NCBI RefSeq assembly: GCF_017298635.1
Contig: NZ_CP071182.1
Coordinates: 2,480,001-2,544,000, forward strand
Reading direction: 5' to 3'
Length of the DNA stretch: 64,000 nt
Origin: Paenalicyclobacillus mengziensis
GTDB lineage: Bacteria; Bacillota; Bacilli; Alicyclobacillales; Alicyclobacillaceae
Positions 1 through 9,125 of this stretch are shown piece after piece (the first letter of the stretch is position 1; each line of letters opens with the position of its first letter). The translations under genes were made by a program, and so were the position numbers. The notes beneath the pieces were generated by a model. That model had not been told where the DNA came from. It worked only from the letters and a program-made list of their open reading frames with translations, and did not search any database.

Positions 1-1623
1 TATACGCAGGACCTCTGGGGGATGCCCATTCAATCGACAATCCATACAGTAAAACCCCCCGTCCCGGGTGATAACCTTGAGACGACGATTGACCAGACCA
101 TTCAGGGCTTTGTGGAACAGGACATGAATCAGTTGGTTCAGAAATACAAGCCTGAACACGCTGCGATTATTGTCATGGACCCAAAGACAGGTGGAATTCT
201 GGCGATGGCCAGTCGTCCCACATTTAACCCGAACCAGTACTGGACTGCGAGTTCCACTGCTCTCAACAACAACTGGGCCGTTGGTGCATCCTTTGAGCCT
301 GGTTCTACGTTTAAGGTCTTAACCTTAGCAGCAGCACTCGCGACCAACTCGATTAACCTCAACCATACATTCATGTCCGGCCATACGACCATCGCAGGCC
401 AAACGATTTATGACTGGAACGTGGTCGGGTGGGGGATTCTCACATACCGTCAAGCGCTCGAGATGTCGAGCAACGTCGGCTTTGCGAAGATTGCAGAAAA
501 AGTGGGTTGGCCAAATCTCATCCACTATATGCAGGTGTTCGGATTCCTGAATCCAACGGGGATTGATCTGCCCGGCGAGGCCACATCGGAGATTTTCCCT
601 CCGTCCGGTCGAAACGCTGTCGAGTTGGCAACTTCCGGGTTCGGGCAAGGGATCTCCGTGACTCCACTGCAGCAGATGGCGGCCTACGCAGCCATTGCGA
701 ACGGTGGAGAGTTGATTCGTCCACATTTTGCCAAAGCTTTCATTGACCCCACGACCGGGAAAGTCGTTCAAACGTTCACGCCGGTTGTCGAGAATCCGCA
801 GGTGGTTCCAAAAAGCGTCATTTCGGAAATTAACCAAACGCTGGTCCTCGATGTAACGAAAGGCATTGATAGTTCGGCTGCCATCCCTGGATATCAAGTT
901 GCAGGGAAAACAGGCACGGCGAACGTTGTTGACCCGAAGACCGGAAAATACTACTCCAATCGTTTTACCGTATCATTCATGGGGTATGCCCCTGCGAGCG
1001 ACCCGCGATATGAAGTCTATGTCACGGTCAATTGGCCCAAGACACCGATTGGAAAGACGTGGGGCAGCACGATTGCCGCGCCAACCGCTACAGATATCCT
1101 GCAAAAGTGTCTGCAATACGGTCATGTTTCACCAGATGACCCTGCGACGCTACCGAAAGTCAGCTCGTCTGTGCCTGCCGCCGGGAAAAGTACACAAGCC
1201 GTCACGATGATTACCGTTCCTGAACTGAGTGGCCTGGGAGCGACCGTTGCAAAGAACAAATTGGCGCAGTTGGGCCTGTCTCCGCAAATGGTTGGGACCG
1301 GCAGTGTCGTCAAAAATGTTTGGCCGAGTCCAGGACTCCAGGTGGTCAAAGGCTCTAAGGTCTATGCCGTTGCAAGTGGTGGGAGAGGAAGTAAGGTCTC
1401 TGTACCAGACTTTACGGGAGCTCCCGTTCGGGTTGCTGTAAGTGTCCTGGCGGAACTTGGTCTGAACGCCACGGTAAATGGAGTCGGTTACGTGACGTCT
1501 CAATCGGTACCTCCGGGACAGCAGGTGACTCCGGGGGCAACCGTGGAGTTGGGTTGTCAGGTGCTACAGACAGGTACTTCGACGACAAGTACTGCCAATC
1601 CGTTGGGGACAGGGGCAGGGTAA
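1..1623 (+). CDS. pbpB: Penicillin-binding protein 2B (division transpeptidase), 3' part
   Basis: Class B penicillin-binding protein that cross-links septal peptidoglycan. The frame is open from base 1, so the N-terminal anchor and dimerisation domain lie outside the window; the first in-frame ATG at 22 is internal. Counting from that Met, the transpeptidase motifs are complete: STFK at about 95-98 (acylated serine), SSN at about 149-151 and KTG at about 296-298. Two C-terminal PASTA repeats follow (starting near ITVPELSG and VSVPDFTG), then a Thr/Ser/Gly tail. Two PASTA repeats and the position directly before spoVD match B. subtilis pbpB rather than spoVD. A strong hairpin follows the stop. 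Identity is confident; a generic ftsI/PBP2 label would also be acceptable. Confidence 0.92.
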   Translation, partial: YTQDLWGMPIQSTIHTVKPPVPGDNLETTIDQTIQGFVEQDMNQLVQKYKPEHAAIIVMDPKTGGILAMASRPTFNPNQYWTASSTALNNNWAVGASFEPGSTFKVLTLAAALATNSINLNHTFMSGHTTIAGQTIYDWNVVGWGILTYRQALEMSSNVGFAKIAEKVGWPNLIHYMQVFGFLNPTGIDLPGEATSEIFPPSGRNAVELATSGFGQGISVTPLQQMAAYAAIANGGELIRPHFAKAFIDPTTGKVVQTFTPVVENPQVVPKSVISEINQTLVLDVTKGIDSSAAIPGYQVAGKTGTANVVDPKTGKYYSNRFTVSFMGYAPASDPRYEVYVTVNWPKTPIGKTWGSTIAAPTATDILQKCLQYGHVSPDDPATLPKVSSSVPAAGKSTQAVTMITVPELSGLGATVAKNKLAQLGLSPQMVGTGSVVKNVWPSPGLQVVKGSKVYAVASGGRGSKVSVPDFTGAPVRVAVSVLAELGLNATVNGVGYVTSQSVPPGQQVTPGATVELGCQVLQTGTSTTSTANPLGTGAG

Positions 1624-1659
1624 GACACGTCCACGCTCATCGTTTTGTGTTCTATCTAT

Positions 1660-1707
1660 GCGGCGAACCAGGTACTGGCACGAGTCCTGCTGGTTCGCCG
1701 CGTTGTT
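1660..1707 (+). terminator. Hairpin between pbpB and spoVD
   Basis: A perfect 12-bp GC-rich stem (GCGGCGAACCAG at 1660-1671 pairing with CTGGTTCGCCGC at 1690-1701) with an 18-nt loop is followed by a T-rich stretch. It looks like a terminator or attenuator that separates the vegetative pbpB message from spoVD, which is sporulation-expressed in B. subtilis. The T-tract is imperfect, so leakiness is possible. Confidence 0.6.
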
Positions 1708-1746
1708 CTCCCTACCTCTGCACACTTCTAAGCCGGGGATTGTCCG

Positions 1747-1754
1747 CATAGACT
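1747..1754 (+). promoter_or_regulatory. Candidate SigE -10 element for spoVD
   Basis: CATAGACT resembles the SigE -10 consensus CATACAmT with one mismatch. It would place transcription start near 1761, just before the RBS (GGAGG at 1774-1778) and the GTG start at 1787. The -35 region is poor, so this is tentative. It agrees with spoVD being mother-cell expressed in B. subtilis. Confidence 0.3.
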
Positions 1755-1786
1755 CCATCTAGATGGAGCATGTGGAGGCGACAAAC

Positions 1787-3733
1787 GTGCGAGTTACACA
1801 TGGGATGATTAGACGCCGATTGGTCGTCTTGCTGTTGACTTTGATTGTTGCGATTGGGGCGCTGATGGGAAGATTAGGGTTCATTCAGACCATCCAGTCA
1901 CCCTGGCTGACGAAAGCGGCGGAGGCACTTCATAACCGCAGTATTCCGCTTCAGGGGACCCGCGGCACCATCTATGACAGCACAGGGCAGAAACTGGCCT
2001 ATACAGCAAGTGCCCCCTCCGTACTTGCCATGCCTGCCCAAATCACGGACAAGCCGGGCACTGCAGCTGCGTTAGCGAAGATCTTAAACATGCAAACCGC
2101 AGATGTGCTGAAATTGTTACAGAAGAGAACGCTCACCGTTTGGATCAATCCGAATGGGCGCAAAATCACGAACGCGCAAGCGACAGCCATTCGAGGCCTG
2201 CGGCTCCCCGGTGTTTATTTGACCGAGGAAGGGCAGCGTGCGTACCCGTTTGGTACGTTAGCGGCGTCCGTCCTTGGTATCACTGGCGCGGACAATCAGG
2301 GGCTTACAGGCATCGAGAAGCAATACAACAGCATTCTCACTGGGACGCCGGGTGCCATCACGCTCTCTACCAATGCCAAGGGGCAAAAAATGCCGGGAAC
2401 GGGTGAACAGTACATCCCGCCCCAACCTGGCGACAACATTCAGTTGACCATTAACGCTACGGTTCAACAGTTTGTGGAACGTGAAGTCGAGCAAGCCGTC
2501 GCCGAGTACAATCCGAGCCACGTAACGGCAATTGTGGAAGACCCGAAGACTGGCGCCATTCTGGCGATGGCCAATTATCCAACGTTTGACCCCGCAAACT
2601 GGCGTAGTGCTCCGGCTTCTGCCTACAATCACAACCTCGCGATTTGGCAGACATTTGAACCTGGGTCGACGTTCAAGATTGTGACCCTTTCGGCAGCTCT
2701 GCAAGAGAATAAAGTCAATCTGAATGACAACTTCTATGACCCAGGATACTACGAAGTCGCGGGGCACAAGATCCGCTGCTGGAAGGCCGGAGGGCACGGG
2801 TCTGAGTCGTTCCTGAATGTCGTCGAAAATTCCTGCAACCCCGGCTTTATTGCACTTGGGGAGCGGCTTGGCAAGGAAACGCTGTTTTCGTACATCAAGA
2901 AATTCGGCTTCGGCTCCAAAACAGGGATTGACTTACCCGGTGAAGGTAATGGCATTCTCTTCAAACTATCCAAAGTCGGACCTCTGGAGCTCGCGACAAC
3001 GTCTTTTGGCCAAGGTGTTTCAGTGACCCCCATTCAACAGGTGATGGCAATGGGGGCGATTGCAAACGGGGGCATTTTAATGAAACCTCACGTCCTTCAG
3101 GCCGTGCTCGATCCGACGACAGGTCAAGTCATCGAAAAGGTTCAGCCGACGGAAGTGAGACGCGTGATTTCAGCACAGACAGCGACACAGGTACAACAGG
3201 TGCTTGAGAGTGTGGTAGCGCGCGGTTCAGGCACGAACGCTTACAAGGAAGGGTACCGGATTGCGGGCAAGACAGGGACTGCGCAGGTGGCTGAAAACGG
3301 ACACTATGCTGCAGGTCACTATATCGTATCCTTCATTGCCATGGCTCCTGCAAACAATCCAAAGATTGTCGCGTATATTGCGATTGACCATCCGCGGCCG
3401 AAGGCGGGTGTCATCTTTGGGGGCGTCATCGCAGCGCCTATCGACGGCCGAATCATCGCGGATACACTGCAGTACTTGGGCGTAAAACCGGATCCAAACG
3501 GATTGCCGAAAAAATTTAAGTACGGCGACGTTCAGACAACGGCGGTGCCGAACTTTGTTGGCATGACCATTGGTGACGCACAGAAGATGGCCATTCAGAG
3601 CACAGCCCAGTTGAAGACGCAGGTTCTTGGAACCGGCAAATACGTCGTGTCGCAGGCACCAGCTCCTGGGACAAAATTGCCGGCAATGAGTATGATTCGG
3701 ATTTACTTGGGAAATCAGCCTCCGCCTTCCTGA
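1787..3733 (+). CDS. spoVD: Stage V sporulation protein D (SpoVD), class B PBP
   Basis: Sporulation-specific peptidoglycan transpeptidase, needed for spore cortex synthesis with SpoVE. The 648-residue length is close to B. subtilis SpoVD (645). One N-terminal membrane segment (about residues 10-32) precedes the dimerisation domain. The transpeptidase domain has STFK at about 294-297, SCN at about 349-351 and KTGT at about 495-498, followed by a single C-terminal PASTA repeat. The single PASTA repeat and the position after a two-PASTA PBP identify it. The GTG at 1787 is chosen because GGAGG lies 8 nt upstream; the in-frame ATG at 1763 has no RBS. A hairpin upstream suggests its own promoter. 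Confidence 0.93.
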   Translation: MRVTHGMIRRRLVVLLLTLIVAIGALMGRLGFIQTIQSPWLTKAAEALHNRSIPLQGTRGTIYDSTGQKLAYTASAPSVLAMPAQITDKPGTAAALAKILNMQTADVLKLLQKRTLTVWINPNGRKITNAQATAIRGLRLPGVYLTEEGQRAYPFGTLAASVLGITGADNQGLTGIEKQYNSILTGTPGAITLSTNAKGQKMPGTGEQYIPPQPGDNIQLTINATVQQFVEREVEQAVAEYNPSHVTAIVEDPKTGAILAMANYPTFDPANWRSAPASAYNHNLAIWQTFEPGSTFKIVTLSAALQENKVNLNDNFYDPGYYEVAGHKIRCWKAGGHGSESFLNVVENSCNPGFIALGERLGKETLFSYIKKFGFGSKTGIDLPGEGNGILFKLSKVGPLELATTSFGQGVSVTPIQQVMAMGAIANGGILMKPHVLQAVLDPTTGQVIEKVQPTEVRRVISAQTATQVQQVLESVVARGSGTNAYKEGYRIAGKTGTAQVAENGHYAAGHYIVSFIAMAPANNPKIVAYIAIDHPRPKAGVIFGGVIAAPIDGRIIADTLQYLGVKPDPNGLPKKFKYGDVQTTAVPNFVGMTIGDAQKMAIQSTAQLKTQVLGTGKYVVSQAPAPGTKLPAMSMIRIYLGNQPPPS

Positions 3734-3759
3734 ACTGGTTGAGTGGTTGTGGATGCTCG

Positions 3760-3788
3760 TTGACAAAGGCCAAAAAAGACAATAGATT
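3760..3788 (+). promoter_or_regulatory. SigA-type promoter upstream of murE
   Basis: A perfect -35 hexamer TTGACA (3760-3765) is separated by 17 bp from TAGATT (3783-3788). It lies in the 115-bp gap between spoVD and murE and would give vegetative transcription of murE and the genes downstream, independent of sporulation expression of spoVD. Confidence 0.5.
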
Positions 3789-3848
3789 GGCAATCATGGA
3801 TCACCAATTCGATGGTCATTTGGGTCAATGATAGAGCAGGGAGGCATC

Positions 3849-5336
3849 ATGGTGAAGCTGAGCAGTTTGACACGCACACTGCTTCGATATCGCATCGTTC
3901 ACGACAAGGACGTGAACATTGTTTCTATTACTTCCGATTCACGCACGGTTCAACCAGGAAGCCTCTTTGTCGCGCTGTCCGGTTATACTGTAGATGGACA
4001 TAACTACGTCCTGGAGAGCGTGGAAAAGGGGGCGGTTGCCGTCTTGCTGGAACGCCCGAATCCACAAGTGCGTGTACCGCAAATTGTCGTACCAGACAGC
4101 CATTTGGCTTCGGCCATTGTGGCAGACGCATTTTATGGACATCCCTCCGACCGTCTACGGATGATAGGTGTTACAGGGACGAACGGGAAAACTACCGTTA
4201 CACATTTGATTGAGAGAGTGCTCGCAGATGCAGGCAAGGTACCGGGAGTATGCGGTACCCTTGGTGCCAGGTTTGCGGGTAGAGCTGTGGAGTTGAACAA
4301 CACGACTCCATTTCCTGTTGAGCTGCATGGTATCTTGAACGACATGGCCTTGGCAGGGTGCACGCACGGTGTTATGGAAGTCTCGTCGCACGCATTGGAG
4401 CGTCGGCAGAATGCTGGCGTTCAGTATAAAGTGGCTGTGTTTACGAATCTGACGCAGGACCATCTTGATTTTCACGGGACAATGGAGGCTTATCTTGCAG
4501 CGAAGGGAAAGCTGTTTTCACGGCTCGGCAACGCGTACGGTGGTCATCGGGGCGATATGAGTTACGGAGTACTCAATGCGGACGACGCCGCGAGCACATA
4601 TCTCGCTGCACAGACCGTTGTTGAATGCGTCACATACGGCATCGAGAACGATGCGGATGTGCGCGCCAAGGGCCTCCACATTGGCCCTGATGGTTTGGCC
4701 TGCGACGTACATACTTGGCTAGGCGATGGTCACTTACAGATGTCGCTCACCGGCCGGTTTAATGCGTACAACGCGCTGGCCGCCATAGCTGTCGGACTGA
4801 TTGAAGGGATTCCGCTGGAACAAATCCTGGAGTCGTTGAGGGGCATTGCGGGAGTTCCCGGCCGACTTGAACGGGTTGCTGGAAATCATCCATTTACGGT
4901 TCTTGTGGATTACTCGCATACTCCGGACAGTTTGGAGAATGCACTCGACACGATTCACGAGTTTGCAAAAGGACGTGTCATTTGCATTGTCGGATGCGGC
5001 GGTGACCGCGACAAGGGGAAACGTCCGATAATGGCCCGAATCGCTTGTGAGAAAAGTGACCTAGCAGTTTTGACCAGCGATAACCCGCGCACCGAGGACC
5101 CTGAGGCGATTCTCGATGACATGGAAGCGGGAGTCAAGGACGCAAATTACGCGTATCAGCGTATCCTCGACCGAGCTTTGGCGATAGAGTCGGCCATTTC
5201 TGTTGCGCAGCCTGACGATGTGGTTTTGATTGCCGGAAAGGGTCATGAGACGTATCAGATCATTGGCCGAACTAAGCATCATTTTGACGACCGTGAAGTG
5301 GCAAAACAAGCTATCAACAAGCGCTTTAACGGGTGA
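3849..5336 (+). CDS. murE: UDP-MurNAc-L-Ala-D-Glu:meso-diaminopimelate ligase MurE
   Basis: Cytoplasmic ATP-dependent ligase adding the third stem-peptide residue to UDP-MurNAc-L-Ala-D-Glu. The ATP-binding motif GTNGKTT lies near residue 110 and the C-terminal domain carries DNPRTEDP, whose DNPR signature is known in the family to select meso-diaminopimelate, so a mDAP-type peptidoglycan is inferred. The ATG at 3849 is preferred over an in-frame ATG at 3828 because GGGAGG stands just before it; it gives 495 residues, normal for MurE. Followed 27 bp later by mraY. Confidence 0.95.
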   Translation: MVKLSSLTRTLLRYRIVHDKDVNIVSITSDSRTVQPGSLFVALSGYTVDGHNYVLESVEKGAVAVLLERPNPQVRVPQIVVPDSHLASAIVADAFYGHPSDRLRMIGVTGTNGKTTVTHLIERVLADAGKVPGVCGTLGARFAGRAVELNNTTPFPVELHGILNDMALAGCTHGVMEVSSHALERRQNAGVQYKVAVFTNLTQDHLDFHGTMEAYLAAKGKLFSRLGNAYGGHRGDMSYGVLNADDAASTYLAAQTVVECVTYGIENDADVRAKGLHIGPDGLACDVHTWLGDGHLQMSLTGRFNAYNALAAIAVGLIEGIPLEQILESLRGIAGVPGRLERVAGNHPFTVLVDYSHTPDSLENALDTIHEFAKGRVICIVGCGGDRDKGKRPIMARIACEKSDLAVLTSDNPRTEDPEAILDDMEAGVKDANYAYQRILDRALAIESAISVAQPDDVVLIAGKGHETYQIIGRTKHHFDDREVAKQAINKRFNG

Positions 5337-5363
5337 CGACGGGTTGAGAGGAGAAACGAAGTC

Positions 5364-6335
5364 ATGGATTTACAAGCGTTGCTGCTAATGGCTGGAGCGT
5401 CACTGCTTGTGGCTCTGCTGCTCGGACCAATTCTGATTCCAGTGCTGCATCGATTAAAGTTTGGCCAACGAATCAGGGAGGAGGGTCCAAAGCACCACCA
5501 GGCAAAGGCAGGAACGCCGACAATGGGTGGCATCATCATTCTTGTCGCCCTGCTTGTTGGAACAGTGAAGTTTGCCTTACAGAGTACGGACGTGGTTATC
5601 CTGCTTGTTGCCACATTTGGATTTGGACTCATCGGGTTTGCGGATGATTTTATCAAAGTCGTTAAGAAACGCAATCTTGGGTTGCGCGCAAAGCAGAAGT
5701 TGTTTTGGCAAGCGATTGTGACAGTGGTCCTGTTTTTGCTGCTGCGGATGCATTATACGGCTCTCGGTCAGACGTTTGCGGTTTCTGTCCCATTTACTCG
5801 CCTGGTGATTCCCCTCGGTGCGTTTTATATACTGTTTCTGATGGTGGTTTTGTTGGGATCCACCAATGCCGTCAATCTCACAGACGGGCTTGACGGATTG
5901 CTGAGCGGAACGGCCGCCATTGTTTTCGCAGCATATGCGTTCTACGCTTATCGTCAAACGGAATATGATGTCGCGATGTTTTGCGCAGCGATGGTTGGCG
6001 CACTGCTCGGGTTCCTGTACTACAATCGACACCCGGCCAAGGTGTTCATGGGTGACACGGGTTCTCTCGCCATTGGTGGTGCACTTGCTTTAGTAGGGGT
6101 TTTAACACACAGTGAGCTTGGTCTCATTTTGTTCGGCTTTGTATATGTCGTTGAGGCCTTATCCGTCATTATCCAGGTCTTCTCTTTCCAAGTGTTTGGT
6201 CGACGTGTGTTCAAAATGAGTCCGATTCATCATCACTTCGAGTTGTCTGGATGGTCCGAATGGGAGGTCGTGCTGTTCTTTTGGTTGGCAGCATTTCTTA
6301 CCTCATTTGGCACGCTTTTGTTATTATCGTTCTGA
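5364..6335 (+). CDS. mraY: Phospho-N-acetylmuramoyl-pentapeptide transferase MraY
   Basis: Integral membrane enzyme that transfers phospho-MurNAc-pentapeptide from UDP to undecaprenyl phosphate, forming lipid I. The 323-residue protein is largely hydrophobic with many membrane segments and shows family signatures: the early KHHQAKAGTPTMGG loop, the catalytic aspartates in GFADDFIKV and NLTDGLDGL, and the His-rich MSPIHHHFEL loop near the end. RBS GAGAGGAG precedes the ATG. It sits between murE and murD as in B. subtilis. Confidence 0.96.
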   Translation: MDLQALLLMAGASLLVALLLGPILIPVLHRLKFGQRIREEGPKHHQAKAGTPTMGGIIILVALLVGTVKFALQSTDVVILLVATFGFGLIGFADDFIKVVKKRNLGLRAKQKLFWQAIVTVVLFLLLRMHYTALGQTFAVSVPFTRLVIPLGAFYILFLMVVLLGSTNAVNLTDGLDGLLSGTAAIVFAAYAFYAYRQTEYDVAMFCAAMVGALLGFLYYNRHPAKVFMGDTGSLAIGGALALVGVLTHSELGLILFGFVYVVEALSVIIQVFSFQVFGRRVFKMSPIHHHFELSGWSEWEVVLFFWLAAFLTSFGTLLLLSF

Positions 6336-6421
6336 GCTGTTTACTCAGTTACGTTGCTTGTTCAGGCGCGGTCATTGCGCATCCTCGCCTGATAGAGTGA
6401 GGCAAAATTGGAGGATAAAGC

Positions 6422-7786
6422 ATGTTTGACAAATCAGCAAATCGCGTCATTGTCATGGGGCTGGCGAGAAGCGGTCGGGCTGTGGCCAGGCTTTTGTTGC
6501 AGCAAGGCTTTGAGGTCGTGGTGAATGACCAAAAGTATCCGGATGAGATGGACGCCGAGGTTCAGGAACTTTCTGACCTCGGCGCTGCCTTTGTGTTTGG
6601 CGGCCATCCACTCGAGCTCCTTAAAGGACCTGTCAAGTTTCTTGTGAAGAACCCGGGTATTCCCTACCGAGTTCCACTGCTGGTTGCTGCAATGGAGCAA
6701 GGAATCCCGATTTACACTGAAATTGAGGTCGCGAGTTGGTTTTTTCACGGTCCACTCGTGGCCATCACCGGATCGAACGGGAAAACAACCACGACAACAC
6801 TGGTTGGGGAAATGCTCAAGGCCCAGGCCATGAACCCGATTGTGGCCGGAAACATCGGCACAGCTTTCTCGGCGGTCGTGAGCAGCACAGACGGGAACCA
6901 TCCAGTGGTGCTAGAGGTTTCGAGCTTTCAGTTACTAGGGACGGAGAAATTCCATCCCTACGTTGCTGCCATTCTCAATCTCTACTCCGCTCATCTCGAC
7001 TACCACGGCGATTTTGAATCATACATGAATGCGAAATGGAAAGTGTTCGCAAACCAAACAAAAACAGATTTCGCTGTTTTGAACTATGACGATGAGCGGT
7101 TGCGTGCACGAGCACACGAGGTCGTTTCGCAGCTCTTTTGGTTTACGACTGGCCAACTGCCGACATCTGGCCAGGGAGTATGTGTTGAAGCGGGGCAAAT
7201 TGTAGTCTATTTCGAAGACGAGCGGACGGAAGTCATGCGCGTGGAAGACTTGGCTTTGCCGGGTCAGCACAACCTGCAAAACGCCATTGCTGCCACTGCA
7301 GTCTCCTGGTTGCTCGGTGCGCGGGTGGATGCGGTTGAACAGGTCCTGAAAAGTTTCCGCGGTGTCGAACACCGGCTTGAATTTGTTGCGACCGTACGGG
7401 GAGCGGCGTACTACAACGACTCAAAATCCACAAATCCGACGGCTGCCCTGCAGGCGCTGCGGTCACTGAAACAGCCCATTGTTTGGATTGCTGGCGGGCT
7501 TGACCGCAAAGACGACTACTCGGTCCTCGGAGATGTCCTTCGCGAGCGTGTCAAGGCTGCGGTGCTATATGGCGAGACTGCAGATGACCTGACACAGTTT
7601 TGTGCCCGTTGTGACGTTTCGCACATCGACCGCGTCGCGAATCTCACAGAAGCAGTAACAAGAGCAGCACAACTGGCACAGGCGGGTGATGCCGTACTGC
7701 TGTCACCTGCATGCGCGAGTTGGGACATGTTTGCTTCATTCGAGGAGCGAGGACGAATGTTCAAGGACGTTGTGCATAGACTGTAG
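6422..7786 (+). CDS. murD: UDP-MurNAc-L-alanine:D-glutamate ligase MurD
   Basis: Cytoplasmic Mur ligase adding D-glutamate to UDP-MurNAc-L-alanine. The 454-residue protein has the N-terminal nucleotide-sugar binding fold (VMGLARSGRAVARLL), the central ATP-binding motif GSNGKTTTTTL near residue 118, the conserved ENxxAA-type region and a C-terminal domain with YYNDSKSTNP and LLSPACASWDMF, typical of MurD. RBS TGGAGG lies 7 nt before the ATG. It is 86 bp after mraY and 58 bp before spoVE. Confidence 0.96.
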   Translation: MFDKSANRVIVMGLARSGRAVARLLLQQGFEVVVNDQKYPDEMDAEVQELSDLGAAFVFGGHPLELLKGPVKFLVKNPGIPYRVPLLVAAMEQGIPIYTEIEVASWFFHGPLVAITGSNGKTTTTTLVGEMLKAQAMNPIVAGNIGTAFSAVVSSTDGNHPVVLEVSSFQLLGTEKFHPYVAAILNLYSAHLDYHGDFESYMNAKWKVFANQTKTDFAVLNYDDERLRARAHEVVSQLFWFTTGQLPTSGQGVCVEAGQIVVYFEDERTEVMRVEDLALPGQHNLQNAIAATAVSWLLGARVDAVEQVLKSFRGVEHRLEFVATVRGAAYYNDSKSTNPTAALQALRSLKQPIVWIAGGLDRKDDYSVLGDVLRERVKAAVLYGETADDLTQFCARCDVSHIDRVANLTEAVTRAAQLAQAGDAVLLSPACASWDMFASFEERGRMFKDVVHRL

Positions 7787-7844
7787 GGTCAGAGTGTGGA
7801 CAGCCTATACCGGTGTCCCTTAGCTTGAAGGAGGTGACTGGGGC

Positions 7845-8954
7845 GTGTTCGACCGGCATATCCGGTTCGATATTGTCATTGTCCTGGTAACGGTGCTTCT
7901 GCTTGGCATTGGCTTAATGATGGTCCACAGCGCCAGCTCCGTGCTCTCTCAACAAAAGTTTCATGACCCGTTCTTCTATGCAAAACGTCAATTGATGTGG
8001 GCAGTACTCGGTGTTGTGGCGATGATTCTCGCCGCCAACTACGACTACCACAAGTTGCGGGCGCTGGCGCCGAAATTGATGGTTGCAGCCTTCCTTTTTC
8101 TTCTGTTGGTACTCATTCCGGGTGTTGGTCAGAACCGCGGCGGATCTCAGGCGTGGCTTGGACTCGGATCGTTTGGCATCCAGCCGTCCGAGTTCGCGAA
8201 GCTGGCGCTGATTGTCTTCCTGGCGCACTACCTGGCGGACGCAAAGGATAAGATGGACTCCTTTTGGCGCGGGTTTGTGCCGCCTCTGTCCATGGCGCTC
8301 GTAGCCGTCTTGCTGATAATGCTTGAACCTGATCTCGGACAAAGTGTCGTGATTATGGGCACGACTATCATTCTCCTGTTTGCCGCAGGAGCGCGCTGGC
8401 GTCACCTGCTGGGGCTGTTTTCTCTCGGTATGGCCGCATTTGTCGGACTCGTCGCAGTGGCCCCCTATCGAATGGATCGGATTGTGGCGTTCATCGACCC
8501 CTGGAAGTACCCATTGAATGAAGGTTATCAAATCATTCAGTCTCTCTATGCACTGGGGTCAGGTGGACTCGTGGGACTTGGGCTTGGGCATAGTCAGCAA
8601 AAATTTCTCTACTTACCAGAGCCACAGACCGATTTCGTATTTTCCATCCTCGGCGAGGAACTTGGATTTCTCGGTGGTGTAACAGTACTCGCTCTCTTCG
8701 CCGTGTTGGTGTGGCGCGGCTTTCGGACGGCGATGTTTGCACCGGACGAGTTTGGGTCGTTGCTCTCCGCCGGTATTACGGGTATGATTGCCGTACAGGT
8801 GCTTATCAATGTCGGCGTTGTCACTGGTTCCATCCCTGCCACGGGCATTACGCTGCCGTTTATTAGTTTTGGTGGGTCCTCGCTGACGCTGATGCTTACC
8901 GGTGTTGGAATCCTGCTGAACATTTCACGCCAATCGGTATACGCTGTCGCTTGA
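7845..8954 (+). CDS. spoVE: SEDS-family peptidoglycan polymerase SpoVE/FtsW
   Basis: Polytopic SEDS glycosyltransferase polymerising lipid II, usually paired with a class B PBP. The 369 residues are mostly transmembrane. Family signatures include GLMMVHSASS in segment 1, GSFGIQPSEFAKLALI, and the C-terminal GSIPATGITLPFISFGGSSL. Start is GTG at 7845 behind AAGGAGGTGA. Its place between murD and murG is that of spoVE in B. subtilis, where it works with SpoVD; from sequence alone it cannot be told from a vegetative FtsW. A terminator-like hairpin follows the stop. Confidence 0.88.
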   Translation: MFDRHIRFDIVIVLVTVLLLGIGLMMVHSASSVLSQQKFHDPFFYAKRQLMWAVLGVVAMILAANYDYHKLRALAPKLMVAAFLFLLLVLIPGVGQNRGGSQAWLGLGSFGIQPSEFAKLALIVFLAHYLADAKDKMDSFWRGFVPPLSMALVAVLLIMLEPDLGQSVVIMGTTIILLFAAGARWRHLLGLFSLGMAAFVGLVAVAPYRMDRIVAFIDPWKYPLNEGYQIIQSLYALGSGGLVGLGLGHSQQKFLYLPEPQTDFVFSILGEELGFLGGVTVLALFAVLVWRGFRTAMFAPDEFGSLLSAGITGMIAVQVLINVGVVTGSIPATGITLPFISFGGSSLTLMLTGVGILLNISRQSVYAVA

Positions 8955-8960
8955 CAAGGC

Positions 8961-8997
8961 GGCCCTCTGCTATGATGGGTGAGCAGAGGGCCTTCTT
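8961..8997 (+). terminator. Rho-independent terminator after spoVE
   Basis: An 11-bp perfect stem (GGCCCTCTGCT at 8961-8971 with AGCAGAGGGCC at 8982-8992) and 10-nt loop is followed by TTCTT. It starts only 6 bp after the spoVE stop and separates it from murG. Confidence 0.75.
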
Positions 8998-9066
8998 ATG
9001 TCTGCCTCTCTACCGGCACGGCATTCGCTAAGACTGCCGCTCCGGTACTTTGCTTTCCTGTAAATT

Positions 9067-9092
9067 ATGGAACATTTAAATCATGGAACATT
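9067..9092 (+). repeat. Direct repeat upstream of murG
   Basis: ATGGAACATT occurs twice with a 16-bp period (9067-9076 and 9083-9092), 34 bp before the murG start. It could be a binding site or a chance or slippage repeat; no regulator is recognised. Confidence 0.4.
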
Positions 9093-9125
9093 GTTTTGAG
9101 ACAGCTTGTTGATAGAGGTGACAGA

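Noticed and set aside
8951..8976. TTGACA...TATGAT as a promoter for murG
   Set aside because: The spacer is only 14 bp and the elements overlap the spoVE stop and the terminator stem.
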